64,000 nt of DNA. It comes from JAAFHB01 sp037128295 (GTDB taxonomy: Bacteria > Bacteroidota > Bacteroidia > Bacteroidales > Prolixibacteraceae). Made by a program: the position numbers and the translations under genes. Under the pieces are notes generated by a model. The model had not been told where the DNA came from. It saw only the letters and a program-made list of their open reading frames with translations, and made no database searches. Location: positions 17,126-81,125 of the forward strand of contig JBAXWR010000002.1 in the NCBI GenBank assembly GCA_037128295.1. The letters are read 5' to 3'. Positions 26,730-36,113 of the stretch are shown here, piece after piece; the stretch's first letter is position 1, and each line of letters opens with the position of its first letter.

Positions 26730-27593
26730 TTACTTATTTTTCTTTTGAATTATCTTATAAACTATTATAGGATGGGTCAAAGCCCTATAAATAAGGTATA
26801 TACCTGCAATGATAAATGGAACACTTAACCATTGGCCCATATTTAATGTCATACCGGATTCAAAGGCTTCCTGGTTCTCTTTGATAAACTCGATCAGAAA
26901 CCGGGTAAAAAAGATCCCAATAAAAAAGACTCCAGTCAGAAACCCTTCCCTGTCCTTTAAATCCCTTTTCTTAAAGTAAAAGTACATCAACAGGGCAAAT
27001 GTAATGAGGTAACAGATTGCCTCATAGATATGTGTAGGGTGTTTGGGTATTGTTTCCTGGTTCCGGTCGTAAATAAATCCCCACGGTAAATTGGTGGCCA
27101 CACCATAAATCTCTGAATTCATCAGGTTACCGGTACGGATCATGGCACCCACCAAAGCCGTAGGCACTACCAAACGGTCGAGTGTCCACAACAAAGGGCG
27201 TTTGGACACCCTGACCGAGAACAACCATAAAGCCAGTAGGATGCCAAATGCCCCTCCATGGCTTGCAAGTCCCTGAAATCCAACAAATTTATATCCATTT
27301 GCAACTTTTGCAATTGGCAGGAATATCTCCGACAGGTGTTGGGAATAGTAGTCCCAACCATAAAAAAAGACATGTCCAAGCCGGGCTCCTACAATGGTCG
27401 CAATGATCACATACACAAATAATTTCTCAACCCATTCAGGATCAGACCCTTCATAATTGAACATTTTTGTCATGATCGTAAATCCGATAAGAAAGCCCAT
27501 CGCAAACATCATCCCATACCAACGGATCGAGATTGGGCCAAGACTAAAAATTTCCGGACTGGCATTCCAGTGGATCGCTAAAAGTGTGTGCAT
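26730..27593 (-). CDS. lgt: Prolipoprotein diacylglyceryl transferase
   Basis: A 287-residue inner-membrane enzyme that transfers diacylglycerol from phosphatidylglycerol to the lipobox cysteine of prolipoproteins, the first step of lipoprotein maturation. Seven hydrophobic segments are visible. Family motifs are present: SIRWYGMMFAMGF at the start, GARLGHVFFYGW, FQGLASHGGAFG, MIRTGNLMNSEIYG (the Lgt signature) and HPTHIYEA. The frame is open 14 codons further upstream, but that stretch is made of the CTGGCAACTAG repeat, so the ATG at 27593 (MHTLLAIHW) is chosen. It follows secA in the same orientation after 133 nt, linking the two export-related genes, and ends at a strong terminator. Confidence 0.94.
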   Translation of the reverse strand: MHTLLAIHWNASPEIFSLGPISIRWYGMMFAMGFLIGFTIMTKMFNYEGSDPEWVEKLFVYVIIATIVGARLGHVFFYGWDYYSQHLSEIFLPIAKVANGYKFVGFQGLASHGGAFGILLALWLFSVRVSKRPLLWTLDRLVVPTALVGAMIRTGNLMNSEIYGVATNLPWGFIYDRNQETIPKHPTHIYEAICYLITFALLMYFYFKKRDLKDREGFLTGVFFIGIFFTRFLIEFIKENQEAFESGMTLNMGQWLSVPFIIAGIYLIYRALTHPIIVYKIIQKKNK

Positions 27594-27608
27594 ATGATCG
27601 TATATTAA

Positions 27609-27675
27609 TGGCAACTTGCGACTAGCTGCTGGCAACTGGCTACTGGCAACTAGCTACTGGCACCTGGCTAACTGC
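27609..27675. repeat. CTGGCAACTAGC-type intergenic repeat block
   Basis: Imperfect tandem copies of TGGCAACTGGCTACTGGCAA/CTAGC occupy the secA-lgt gap. Related short blocks occur at 34919-34957 and, inverted, at 57886-57920. None lies in a gene body, though this one extends the lgt frame upstream. No promoter or RNA is evident in it. Confidence 0.7.
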
Positions 27676-27726
27676 ACGTGCTTACAAGTTGAGCATATTT
27701 CAAATATTTCTATTTATTTCTGATTC

Positions 27727-30700
27727 TTAGACCAAACCATGTCCATGGCAATTTTTATATTTTTTACCGCTTCCGCAAGGACATGGCTCATTACGGCCAA
27801 CTTTTGGCGTAACCCGAACCTGCTGGTGTTGAACCGGTTTCTCCTCACCCTTTTCAGGAACTTTACCCCCTGATGAAAGGTCACTTTTCTCCTCCCGGAG
27901 TTGTGAACGATCTGTATGACGGCGTGCAACCGGGGCTTCACGGACTTGTTCCGGATCACTGATTGGGATCTGGCCTTTCATCAATGTCGAAACAACCCCT
28001 TTGTTGATTCGTTCCATCATTGCTTTGAAAAGGTTGAACGACTCAAGTTTATAAATCAACAATGGGTCTTTTTGTTCGTAAGAGGCATTTTGTACCGATG
28101 TGCGAAGTTCGTCCAATTCCCTAAGGTTTTCCTTCCAATGCTCATCGATGGTGGCAAGGATTACCTGTTTTTCGTATGATTTAACAAGATCCTGGCCAGA
28201 AGTCTTGTAAGCTTTTTCAAGATTGGTAACAATCTGGAATAACCTTAAACCGTCGGTAATCGGGACAACAATATTGTTATAAATGTGGGCCTTGGTCTCA
28301 TATACATTTTTAATAACCGGCCATGCCTGTTTGGATATCGATTGCGCCCTGCGTGTAAAGTTAGCGATGGCAGCATGATAGACCTTATCGCCTGTCTCAG
28401 ATGGCTTTAAATCAACAAATTCGTCTTCCGTAACCGGTACATCCAGCGACAAGGAACGGATCAGGTCAAGCCTGAAATCTTCGTATCCTTCCTTTCCATT
28501 TGGCTGATGTTCTGTGGTGATCAACTCACTCATATCGTAGATCATGTTGAGGATATCCACATCGATCCGTTCCCCAAAAAGAGCATGGCGCCTTTTTTTG
28601 TAGATCACTTCGCGCTGTGAGTTCATCACATCATCGTATTCAAGCAAACGCTTACGAATGCCAAAGTTATTCTCTTCAACTTTCTTTTGTGCCCTTTCGA
28701 TCGACTTGGAGATCATGGAATGTGAGATCACTTCACCATCTTTAAGTCCAAGCTTATCCATAATACTGACGATCCGGTCGGATGAAAAAAGACGCATCAA
28801 ATCATCTTCCAAAGAAACAAAGAATTGGGAATACCCTGGGTCACCCTGCCTACCAGACCGTCCTCGTAACTGTCGGTCAACGCGACGTGATTCGTGACGT
28901 TCGGTACCAATGATAGCCAAACCACCCAACTCCCGGGTTTCAGACGTCAATTTAATGTCAGTACCACGACCTGCCATGTTGGTGGCGATCGTTACCATAC
29001 CCAATTTACCGGCTTCGGCCACAATATCGGCTTCCTGCTGGTGACGTTTTGCGTTCAATACCTGATGTTTGATCCCCCTCATCTGCAACATCCTGCTCAA
29101 CAATTCGGAGATTTCCACGGAAGTGGTACCCACGAGCATTGGTTGCCCCTTCTTATTTAGTTTGACAATCTCATCAATGATGGCGTTGTATTTCTCTTTT
29201 TTTGTCTTGTAAACCAAATCTTCCTGGTCTTTTCTGATAACCGGTACATTGGTAGGGATCACAACTACCTCAAGTTTATAAATATCCCAAAGCTCACCTG
29301 CTTCCGTTTCGGCGGTTCCAGTCATTCCCGAAAGTTTATGGTACATTCTGAAGAAATTCTGGAGGGTAATTGTGGCAAACGTCTGGGTCGCATCCTCAAC
29401 TTTTACGCGCTCTTTGGCTTCAATGGCCTGGTGCAAACCATCTGAATAGCGGCGCCCTTCCATGATACGGCCTGTCTGTTCATCCACGATCTTCACTTTA
29501 CCTTCAATAAGTACATATTCAATGTCTTTTTCAAACATTGTATATGCCTTTAACAACTGATTAACAGTATGTACCCTCTCCGATTTGATCGCAAAATTCT
29601 GCAGCAGGATATCCTTTTTATCAAGTTGTTCAGCTTCAGATAGTTTCTTATTATTCTGAATATCTGCAATTTCAGCCCCAACATCTGGAAGAACAAAGAA
29701 CCCTCCATCTTCATTGTCCTTCGAAAGGATTTCAATCCCATTATCGGTCAATTCGATCGAATTCAGTTTTTCCTCAATAACAAAGAACAGCGGATCGGTG
29801 GCGATGTACATGTTCTTGTTGTTATCGGCCATATAGAAGTTTTCGACCTTGAGCATTTTGGCCTTGTTCCCTTCTTCACTCAAAAACCTGATCAACGGTT
29901 TATGCTTTGGAAGACCTTTATAGGCACGAAAAAGTGCAAGTGCGCCTTCGTCCGACTCCTTTGAGTTGGAAGAACCAATTTTCTTTTTTGCCTCTACAAG
30001 ATATTGGTTAACGAGTTCACGCTGAGATTTTACCAAACGTTCAACAGAACCCTTGAATTCGTCGAACAATTGATTTTCACCTTTTGGAACCGGACCTGAA
30101 ATAATCAAAGGAGTCCTTGCATCGTCAATCAATACTGAGTCAACCTCATCGACGATGGCATAATGGTGTTTGCGTTGAACAAGGTCGGAAGGATTGACTG
30201 CCATGTTATCGCGAAGATAGTCGAAACCAAATTCGTTGTTCGTACCGAAAGTAATATCAGCATCATAAGCTTTCCTTCTTTCGGGTGAATTGGGCTGGTG
30301 CTTATCGATACAATCTACAGATATCCCATGAAACTGGTAAATTGGTCCCATCCATTCGGAGTCACGTTTGGCCAGGTAGTCGTTCACAGTTACGACATGG
30401 ACACCACGGCCTGCCAAAGCATTCAAAAACACGGGAAGCGTTGCGACAAGTGTTTTTCCTTCACCTGTTCCCATTTCCGAAATTTTCCCACTATGAAGAA
30501 CAATACCCCCAATAAGCTGAACATCATAATGTAACATGTTCCATTTCTGCAATGTTCCACCAGCTATCCATTCGTTTTTATAGATTGCTTTATCACCATC
30601 GATTTCGACAAAATCTTTGGTCACGGACAAGTCCCGATCAAAATCGGAGGTAGTTACCTCAATAATTTCGTTTTGCATAAACCGGCGGGCAGTGTCCTTA

Positions 30701-31050
30701 ACAATGGCAAACGCTGTTGGAAGGACCTCATTCAGCACCTCTTCAATTCTTTTAAGGATTAACTCTTCGAGTTTGTCAACTTTGTCGTATATTTTTTCCC
30801 CCTCTTCGAGAGGAAGGGTTCCGCTTTCGGCTTGTTCTTTCAACGATGCTATTTCATCTTCCTCTGTTTTTATGTAATCCCTGATCTTTTTACGAATTAG
30901 GGCAGATTCTGTCCTTAACTCATCGTTGCTTAAACCAGGCATTCGAAGGTATTCCTGCTTAATCTGCTGTAATACAGGCATTACCTCTTTAATATCTTTT
31001 TGCGATTTATTCCCAAAAAAACTAGACAGTACTTTATTTAAGAATGACAT
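27727..31050 (-). CDS. secA: Preprotein translocase ATPase SecA
   Basis: A 1,107-residue motor ATPase of the Sec system, which drives unfolded preproteins through SecYEG. Walker A is GTGEGKT (near 194-200, against about 102-109 in E. coli, because of the long N-terminal insertion typical of Bacteroidota). DEVDSVLIDDARTPLIISGP is the DEAD-box region, MAGRGTDIKL and GTERHESRRVDRQLRGRSGRQGDPG belong to nucleotide-binding domain 2, and the C-terminus ends in the zinc-binding motif CPCGSGKKYKNCHG that contacts SecB or ribosomes. The ATG at 31050 gives the expected MSFLNKVLSSFFGNK start. A TACATTTG -7-like box lies at 31094-31101 on the minus strand. Confidence 0.97.
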   Translation of the reverse strand: MSFLNKVLSSFFGNKSQKDIKEVMPVLQQIKQEYLRMPGLSNDELRTESALIRKKIRDYIKTEEDEIASLKEQAESGTLPLEEGEKIYDKVDKLEELILKRIEEVLNEVLPTAFAIVKDTARRFMQNEIIEVTTSDFDRDLSVTKDFVEIDGDKAIYKNEWIAGGTLQKWNMLHYDVQLIGGIVLHSGKISEMGTGEGKTLVATLPVFLNALAGRGVHVVTVNDYLAKRDSEWMGPIYQFHGISVDCIDKHQPNSPERRKAYDADITFGTNNEFGFDYLRDNMAVNPSDLVQRKHHYAIVDEVDSVLIDDARTPLIISGPVPKGENQLFDEFKGSVERLVKSQRELVNQYLVEAKKKIGSSNSKESDEGALALFRAYKGLPKHKPLIRFLSEEGNKAKMLKVENFYMADNNKNMYIATDPLFFVIEEKLNSIELTDNGIEILSKDNEDGGFFVLPDVGAEIADIQNNKKLSEAEQLDKKDILLQNFAIKSERVHTVNQLLKAYTMFEKDIEYVLIEGKVKIVDEQTGRIMEGRRYSDGLHQAIEAKERVKVEDATQTFATITLQNFFRMYHKLSGMTGTAETEAGELWDIYKLEVVVIPTNVPVIRKDQEDLVYKTKKEKYNAIIDEIVKLNKKGQPMLVGTTSVEISELLSRMLQMRGIKHQVLNAKRHQQEADIVAEAGKLGMVTIATNMAGRGTDIKLTSETRELGGLAIIGTERHESRRVDRQLRGRSGRQGDPGYSQFFVSLEDDLMRLFSSDRIVSIMDKLGLKDGEVISHSMISKSIERAQKKVEENNFGIRKRLLEYDDVMNSQREVIYKKRRHALFGERIDVDILNMIYDMSELITTEHQPNGKEGYEDFRLDLIRSLSLDVPVTEDEFVDLKPSETGDKVYHAAIANFTRRAQSISKQAWPVIKNVYETKAHIYNNIVVPITDGLRLFQIVTNLEKAYKTSGQDLVKSYEKQVILATIDEHWKENLRELDELRTSVQNASYEQKDPLLIYKLESFNLFKAMMERINKGVVSTLMKGQIPISDPEQVREAPVARRHTDRSQLREEKSDLSSGGKVPEKGEEKPVQHQQVRVTPKVGRNEPCPCGSGKKYKNCHGHGLV

Positions 31051-31141
31051 TACTTCTATATTGAATAATTAATAGTTACAAAATAATTTGCCACAAATGT
31101 AACTCAAAAGTTTAAAGTATTGAAGAAGGTATTTAAAATAA

Positions 31142-31168
31142 TCAGAGCAGGACTACAGCCTGCTCTGA
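31142..31168 (-). terminator. Hairpin terminator after ftnA
   Basis: TCAGAGCAGG (31142-31151) and CCTGCTCTGA (31159-31168) form a perfect 10-bp stem with a 7-nt loop, followed on the minus strand by TTATTTTAAAT. It lies 39 nt after the ferritin stop and before the secA promoter. Confidence 0.75.
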
Positions 31169-31207
31169 AGGTAAAAATAGGGACAACTGACCGAAGTCAC
31201 AAAGGAT

Positions 31208-31723
31208 CTACGCAATACCTGCAAACGGATCGACAAAAACACGTGCCTTCATTTCGCGGTCCATCATCAGTAAACCCTGACCTTCGCCTTTGATCAATTT
31301 TAAATTGTTTAGAATTTGCTCCACATTGGCTTCTTCCTCAACTTGTTCATCGACAAACCATTGCAGAAAACTTTTCGTGGCATGGTCACTTTCCTGAATC
31401 GCAATATCCATCAACCGGTTGATCAAACCGGTAACCAATTGTTCGTGTTTCAATGTTTCTTCATAAACATCAAGGACACCGGAATATTCAACCTGAACTT
31501 CTTCGATCGGGGCCAATTTCACGCGCCCCCCGCGACCGTTCAGGTAATCGAAAAAACGCGTGGAATGTGCCAGTTCTTCCTGATACTGAACGCGCATCCA
31601 GTTGGCAAAACCTGCCATACCAATCGACTGAAAATAGGCCGACATGGACAGATAGAGGTACGCAGAGTGAAATTCTGCATTAATCTGTTCATTCAGGGCA
31701 ATTTCCACTTTATTTTTAATCAT
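31208..31723 (-). CDS. ftnA: Bacterial non-heme ferritin
   Basis: A 171-residue four-helix-bundle ferritin. The ferroxidase residues are all where E. coli FtnA has them: E17 (NAEFHSAYLYL), E50 and H53 (QYQEELAHS), E94 (KHEQL), Q127 and E130 (DEQVEEE). It should assemble into a 24-mer shell in the cytoplasm, oxidise Fe(II) at these sites and store iron as ferric mineral, also limiting Fenton chemistry. It starts 21 nt after the isocitrate dehydrogenase stop, so the two are probably co-transcribed and end together at the hairpin at 31142-31168. No Fur-like box is evident. Confidence 0.95.
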   Translation of the reverse strand: MIKNKVEIALNEQINAEFHSAYLYLSMSAYFQSIGMAGFANWMRVQYQEELAHSTRFFDYLNGRGGRVKLAPIEEVQVEYSGVLDVYEETLKHEQLVTGLINRLMDIAIQESDHATKSFLQWFVDEQVEEEANVEQILNNLKLIKGEGQGLLMMDREMKARVFVDPFAGIA

Positions 31724-31744
31724 AACGTAAAATTTAATTGAATA

Positions 31745-32974
31745 CTAATTTCCCATTCTGCTGTTTAACAGCTTAATAAGTTCATCCATAAACTGTTCTG
31801 TTGTCAGATAATTTTCTGGCTTCAGGTTTTCGCCATAGATCGAAAGGGCAAGGTCCTTTGTCATTTTACCTGATTCGACTGTATCAATACAAACCTTTTC
31901 AACAAGGTGCGAGAAATCGATCAACGGTTGATTGTTGTCCAGTTTTCCACGGAAGGCCAGGCCTCGTGTCCATGCAAAAATCGAAGCGATTGGGTTTGTG
32001 GAAGTTGGCCTTCCTTTCTGATGCTCCCTGTAATGTCGGGTCACGGTTCCATGGGCAGCCTCAGCTTCTATGGTTTCACCATCGGGTGTCATTAAAACAG
32101 AAGTCATCAATCCAAGTGAACCAAATCCCTGGGCAACTGTATCTGACTGTACATCACCATCATAGTTTTTGCAAGCCCAGATAAAGTTACCGTTCCATTT
32201 GAGAGCTGAAGCCACCATATCATCAATTAGTCGGTGTTCGTAAATGATACCTGCCTGTTTAAACTGTTCTTTGTAAACAGTCACAAAAATTTCTTCAAAA
32301 ATATCCTTAAAGAAACCATCATACTTTTTAAGAATCGTGTTTTTTGTTGAAAGGTATAGCGGCCATTTTTTTGCAAGTGCCATTTTAAAACAGCTATGTG
32401 CAAAACCCCTGATCGATTCTTCGGTATTGTACATGGTCATCGCAACACCAGGGCCAGCAAACTGATAGACTTCGTGTACCTGTGGGCCGGAGCCATCTTC
32501 AGGTGTGAAGGTCATCGTCAGTTTTCCGGGACCATTTACGACGATGTCAGTCGCACGGTATTGGTCACCAAAGGCGTGACGACCTATTACGATCGGAGCA
32601 GTCCAATTTGGGACGAGGCGTGGAACATTCTGCATTACAATTGGTTCACGGAAAATTGTTCCATCGAGGATATTCCTGATGGTTCCATTTGGCGACTTCC
32701 ACATTTTCTTTAGCCCAAATTCTTCAACACGGGCTTCGTCAGGGGTGATCGTTGCACATTTTATCCCTACATGATACTTCTTGATGGCATTAGCGGCATC
32801 AATGGTTACCTGATCATTGGTTTCATCTCGATATTCGATACCCAGGTCATAGTATTTGATATCAATATCCAAAAAAGGGAGGATCAACTGTTCCCTGATC
32901 AATTTCCAGATGATCCGTGTCATCTCATCACCGTCGAGTTCTACAACAGGGTTAAGTACTTTAATTTTTTCCAT
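31745..32974 (-). CDS. icd: NADP-dependent isocitrate dehydrogenase, eukaryote-like type II
   Basis: A 409-residue TCA-cycle enzyme converting isocitrate and NADP+ to 2-oxoglutarate, CO2 and NADPH. It is of the eukaryote-like (IDH1/IDH2) subfamily, shown by VVELDGDEMTRIIW at the N-terminus, the substrate-binding KSPNGTIRNILDGTIFREPI, RHAFGDQYRA, the metal-binding aspartates in RLIDDMVA and the KNYDGDVQSD segment, and the NADP site EAAHGTVTRHYREHQKG. Length matches the family. It precedes ftnA by 21 nt. The 83-nt gap upstream, toward dnaX, contains only AT-rich sequence. Confidence 0.96.
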   Translation of the reverse strand: MEKIKVLNPVVELDGDEMTRIIWKLIREQLILPFLDIDIKYYDLGIEYRDETNDQVTIDAANAIKKYHVGIKCATITPDEARVEEFGLKKMWKSPNGTIRNILDGTIFREPIVMQNVPRLVPNWTAPIVIGRHAFGDQYRATDIVVNGPGKLTMTFTPEDGSGPQVHEVYQFAGPGVAMTMYNTEESIRGFAHSCFKMALAKKWPLYLSTKNTILKKYDGFFKDIFEEIFVTVYKEQFKQAGIIYEHRLIDDMVASALKWNGNFIWACKNYDGDVQSDTVAQGFGSLGLMTSVLMTPDGETIEAEAAHGTVTRHYREHQKGRPTSTNPIASIFAWTRGLAFRGKLDNNQPLIDFSHLVEKVCIDTVESGKMTKDLALSIYGENLKPENYLTTEQFMDELIKLLNSRMGN

Positions 32975-33057
32975 TGAAAAATGATTATGAATTGAATTAT
33001 AAAAAAATTGAAATTTGAAATTTAAAAAGTCACGCTACTAACTATAAGGAAAATGAA

Positions 33058-34826
33058 TCACAAATGTTCAAAATCGAGACCGAATTTGGATTTTAAAGTC
33101 GCAAGGGCCGGGTACTTTTCGACAAGCGAGTCCCACCTTTCAGCCTCAGTATAAGGTGTCCTTGTTTGTTGAATTGTATTTGACGACACCTTGAACTGAA
33201 TCTCAATCGCCTCATTTCTAAACGTCTCACGTAAAAATCCCAATAGTTTTGGTTTTAAATCCAGCGTAAGCCTGTTCAACTGAAGTTCAGAATCGAGTTC
33301 GTACTGAACCTGCCACTTTTCGCCCAATACAGGCTCACGGGCACTTAACGCCGATTTTAATTGGGCAGCATCAATGTCTTCAACAAAACTCTTCCACGCC
33401 TCACCAAGTTCAATTTGGGAAAAAGGGTTTTCAGGAATACTTTTCACTGTTGAACTGCCTGATTCTTTAATCAACCCCCCATTCCCTTCTTTCTTTGGTT
33501 CGTCCCTCAAAGCGTCCATAATGGAAGGGGTAGCGAACCCATCCCTTCCATTAAACCGCCTGGTAGTAGGCCGATGGGTAATAACATCGGCTGAACCTGT
33601 TGATACAGAGTTATTTGACTGAATATTATTGGCAATAACCGGACGTGCAGCTACTTTCGACGGATCTATCGTTGAAAAGATAGGCAAAAGCGAAAGTGTG
33701 GCTATGGCGTCGTCAATTGTTTTTTTTTTAACATTTCTTCCATTTGGGCGATCCTTACCAATGTCAGCTCAACTAAAAACCGTTGGTTTGACGACGATTT
33801 GTATTGAATGTCACAATCGGAGGACAACTGCAACACCCCGATCAGAAAATTCACAGAACACGTAGCAGCCTGCTTTTTGTACCTTTCGCGGATCTCGCCC
33901 CCAACTTCGAGCAACTGTACTGTTACGGCATCTTTACAGATCAGAAGATCCCTGAAATGTTGGCCAAGTCCCATAATAAAATGATGGGCATTAAACCCAT
34001 TGTCTAATATCTCACTGAATATCATTAAAGTACCTGGAATATCGCCCTTCTGGAAACCATCAGTCAATTTGAAGTAGTAATCGTAGTCGAGTACGTTCAG
34101 ATTGGCAATTGTATCTTTATATGTAACATTCGACCCGCAAAAACTAACCACCTGGTCAAAAATTGAAAGTGCATCGCGCATGGCACCATCAGCCTTCTGG
34201 GCGATAACGTTCAGTGCTTCAGGTTCTGCTATAACGTTCTCTTTCTGTGCGACATCCCTCAGATGTTTCTCAATATCCGGAATCGAAATCCTGTTAAAAT
34301 CGTAAATCTGGCAACGGGACAATATTGTTGGCAAAATTTTATGCTTCTCGGTAGTGGCAAGGATAAAAATAGCATGTGGTGGCGGCTCTTCAAGTGTTTT
34401 CAGAAAAGCGTTAAATGCAGCCTGCGACAACATGTGAACCTCATCGATGATGTAAACGCTGTATTTTCCAATTTGTGGTGGAATCCTCACCTTATCGACA
34501 AGAGAACGGATATCATCAACTGAATTGTTCGAGGCGGCATCGAGCTCATGGATATTGTAGGAGCGGTTTTCGCCGAATGACAAACACGATTCGCATTGGT
34601 TACAGGGTTCAGTATCAGCACCTAAATTTAAACAATTGATCGTTTTCGCAAAAATACGGGCAGAGGTTGTCTTCCCTACACCCCGAGGCCCGCAGAACAA
34701 ATAGGCATGAGCAAGGTGGTTGCTCCTGATCGCATTTTTCAACGTCGAGGTAATGGAAGGCTGTCCAACGACCGTAGTAAAAGTGTCGGGACGGTATTTT
34801 CGTGCTGAAACTATATAGTTTTCCAT
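33058..34826 (-). CDS. dnaX: DNA polymerase III subunits tau/gamma, with -1 frameshift at an A10 run
   Basis: Clamp-loader ATPase. The zero frame (34826 to 33702) gives a 374-residue gamma-like product with Walker A GPRGVGKTT (46-54), a four-Cys zinc module (CLNLGADTEPCNQCESC), the DEVHML box and the sensor TEKHKILPTILSRCQ, ending seven codons after the slip site at a TAG. Inside the last codons the minus strand reads TTA-AAA-AAA-AAA-CAA, ten A at 33720-33729. A -1 slip there continues in an open frame to 33058, giving about 589 residues (tau) with a C-terminal region that should bind DnaB helicase and the polymerase core. This fits the programmed frameshift or transcriptional slippage known for dnaX in E. 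coli and Thermus. The 33058-33687 frame has no ATG of its own, which supports one gene. Confidence 0.9.
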
Positions 34827-34853
34827 AAAGAATCAAAAGGCAAAATTTGTGGC

Positions 34854-34881
34854 CAAATATAACGCTTTTAGTTTAAACAAA
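34854..34881 (-). promoter_or_regulatory. Possible dnaX promoter
   Basis: TATATTTG (34854-34861, minus strand) matches the -7 consensus; a TTTG at 34878-34881 is 16 nt upstream, slightly shorter than usual. It lies 28 nt ahead of the dnaX ATG. Confidence 0.45.
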
Positions 34882-34918
34882 AAGGCATATCATTGAAGCA
34901 GGTTGTTGATTTTATTCT

Positions 34919-34957
34919 GCGGCTGGCAACTGGCAACTGGCAACTAGCGGCTGGCTG
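34919..34957. repeat. CTGGCAACTGGCAACTAGC repeat block
   Basis: Three tandem CTGGCAA units followed by CTAGCGGCTGGCTG, in the gap between the divergent dnaX and glutathione peroxidase genes. Same family as 27609-27675 and 57886-57920. Confidence 0.7.
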
Positions 34958-35064
34958 TTTTTCGAAGTAGCAAAAGAAATAAAATTAAGACTATTATCTG
35001 GAACAAATCTTAATAATAAACGTTATACCGAATATTACAGTTTAAACAATTAAAAGTTAGCGAT

Positions 35065-35613
35065 ATGAAAAAGACAATATTGACAGGTGTATTGATGATT
35101 ATGATTTTAGGTGTTTTTGGACAAGGAAAAACACTTTACGACTTTAAAGCAACCACTCTCGATGGTTCCCCGTTCAATCTTTCCTCCCTTAAAGGTAAAA
35201 AGGTGCTTGTTGTAAATACCGCTTCAAAATGCGGGTTGACGCCTCAATATGAGTCGCTTCAAAAACTTTATGAAACTTACAAGGACAGGAATTTTGTGAT
35301 TGTTGGCTTTCCTGCAAACAATTTCGCTTCGCAGGAACCAGGGACAAATTCAGAAATTCAGGAATTTTGCAAAAAAAATTATGGTGTAACCTTTCCAATG
35401 ATGTCAAAGATTTCTGTTAAGGGAAATGACATTGATCCCTTGTATAAATGGTTGACATTAAAAACGTTGAATGGTGTTGTGGATGCTGAGGTGCAGTGGA
35501 ATTTTCAAAAGTTTATGATCGACGAACAGGGAAAGCTTGTTGGGTTTTTAACACCAAAAGAGTTGCCAAATTCTGATAAGGTCATCAATTGGATTGAAGG
35601 GAAGAAGAATTGA
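35065..35613 (+). CDS. Glutathione peroxidase-family thiol peroxidase, exported
   Basis: A 182-residue peroxidase of the GPx family, preceded by a signal peptide (MKKTILTGVLMIMILGVFGQG, cleavage near 20), so probably periplasmic. The catalytic tetrad is recognisable: C56 in VNTASKCGLTPQYE (Cys, not selenocysteine), the Gln in FPANNFASQEPGT, and Trp and Asn in VQWNFQKF. Bacterial Cys-GPx enzymes of this type usually take electrons from thioredoxin rather than glutathione and reduce H2O2 or lipid peroxides. The gene stands alone, ends in TGA and is followed by a hairpin terminator. Confidence 0.94.
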   Translation: MKKTILTGVLMIMILGVFGQGKTLYDFKATTLDGSPFNLSSLKGKKVLVVNTASKCGLTPQYESLQKLYETYKDRNFVIVGFPANNFASQEPGTNSEIQEFCKKNYGVTFPMMSKISVKGNDIDPLYKWLTLKTLNGVVDAEVQWNFQKFMIDEQGKLVGFLTPKELPNSDKVINWIEGKKN

Positions 35614-35642
35614 AATTGGAAATTGGAAATTGGAAATTGGGA
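35609..35642. repeat. AATTGGAAATTGGAAATTGG block at a gene end
   Basis: Tandem GAAATTG/GAAATTGG units start in the last codons of the glutathione peroxidase gene and lead straight into its terminator hairpin. Same class as the block at 815-840. Confidence 0.7.
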
Positions 35643-35680
35643 AACCGGGGCATTTGAAAGAGTGTTCCGGTTTTTGTTTT
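35642..35680 (+). terminator. Rho-independent terminator after glutathione peroxidase
   Basis: AAACCGG (35642-35648) pairs with CCGGTTT (35667-35673), with partial pairing inside the 18-nt loop (GCA/TGT), followed by TTTGTTTTG. It sits 29 nt after the stop codon. Confidence 0.75.
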
Positions 35681-35735
35681 GTCGAAAAATTAAGTATCTT
35701 GCGTTCATAATCACAGAATTCAAAAATTTATAGCT

Positions 35736-36104
35736 ATGCGGTTAATAGGAAATGTAATCTGGTTGATTTGCGGTGGTTTGGTAACATGTCTGGGATACTT
35801 ATGGGGCGGTTTTTTATTATGCCTGACCATTGTTGGAGTTCCATGGGGGCTTCAGGCCATGAAAATTGGGATTGCGCACCTGGCACCATTCGGGCGCAAG
35901 GTAACTCCAACAGGGGGATCGATTCCCGTTATATCTTTTCTTCTGAACCTGATCTGGATTGTTTTTGCAGGAATCTGGATCGCTATTGCCGAACTTGTTT
36001 TAGGACTTCTCCTATGCATAACAATTATTGGGATACCTTTTGGCCTACAACATTTTAAACTGATGAGGCTTGCGCTTTACCCGTTCGGATACGATCTGGT
36101 TTAA
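35736..36104 (+). CDS. yccF: YccF-family inner membrane protein
   Basis: A 122-residue protein with two copies of the YccF repeat, each made of a hydrophobic helical pair ending in a conserved Gly-Pro motif: GGFLLCLTIVGVPWGLQAMKIG (about 24-45) and GLLLCITIIGIPFGLQHFKLM (about 90-110). E. coli YccF has the same duplicated layout and unknown function. About four membrane-embedded segments are predicted. It stands alone on the plus strand after the glutathione peroxidase terminator; a TATCTTGCG sequence near 35695 resembles a -7 element. Confidence 0.88.
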   Translation: MRLIGNVIWLICGGLVTCLGYLWGGFLLCLTIVGVPWGLQAMKIGIAHLAPFGRKVTPTGGSIPVISFLLNLIWIVFAGIWIAIAELVLGLLLCITIIGIPFGLQHFKLMRLALYPFGYDLV

Positions 36105-36113
36105 AATTGCTTT

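Noticed and set aside
27609..27675. CTGGCAACTAG block as a CRISPR-like array
   Set aside because: Units are about 7-12 nt, irregular and without spacers; no cas genes are present.
33058..33687. Separate gene starting at a TTG (MPIFSTIDPS)
   Set aside because: The frame is already open upstream to the A10 run of dnaX and has no proper start; it is better explained as the tau part of dnaX.
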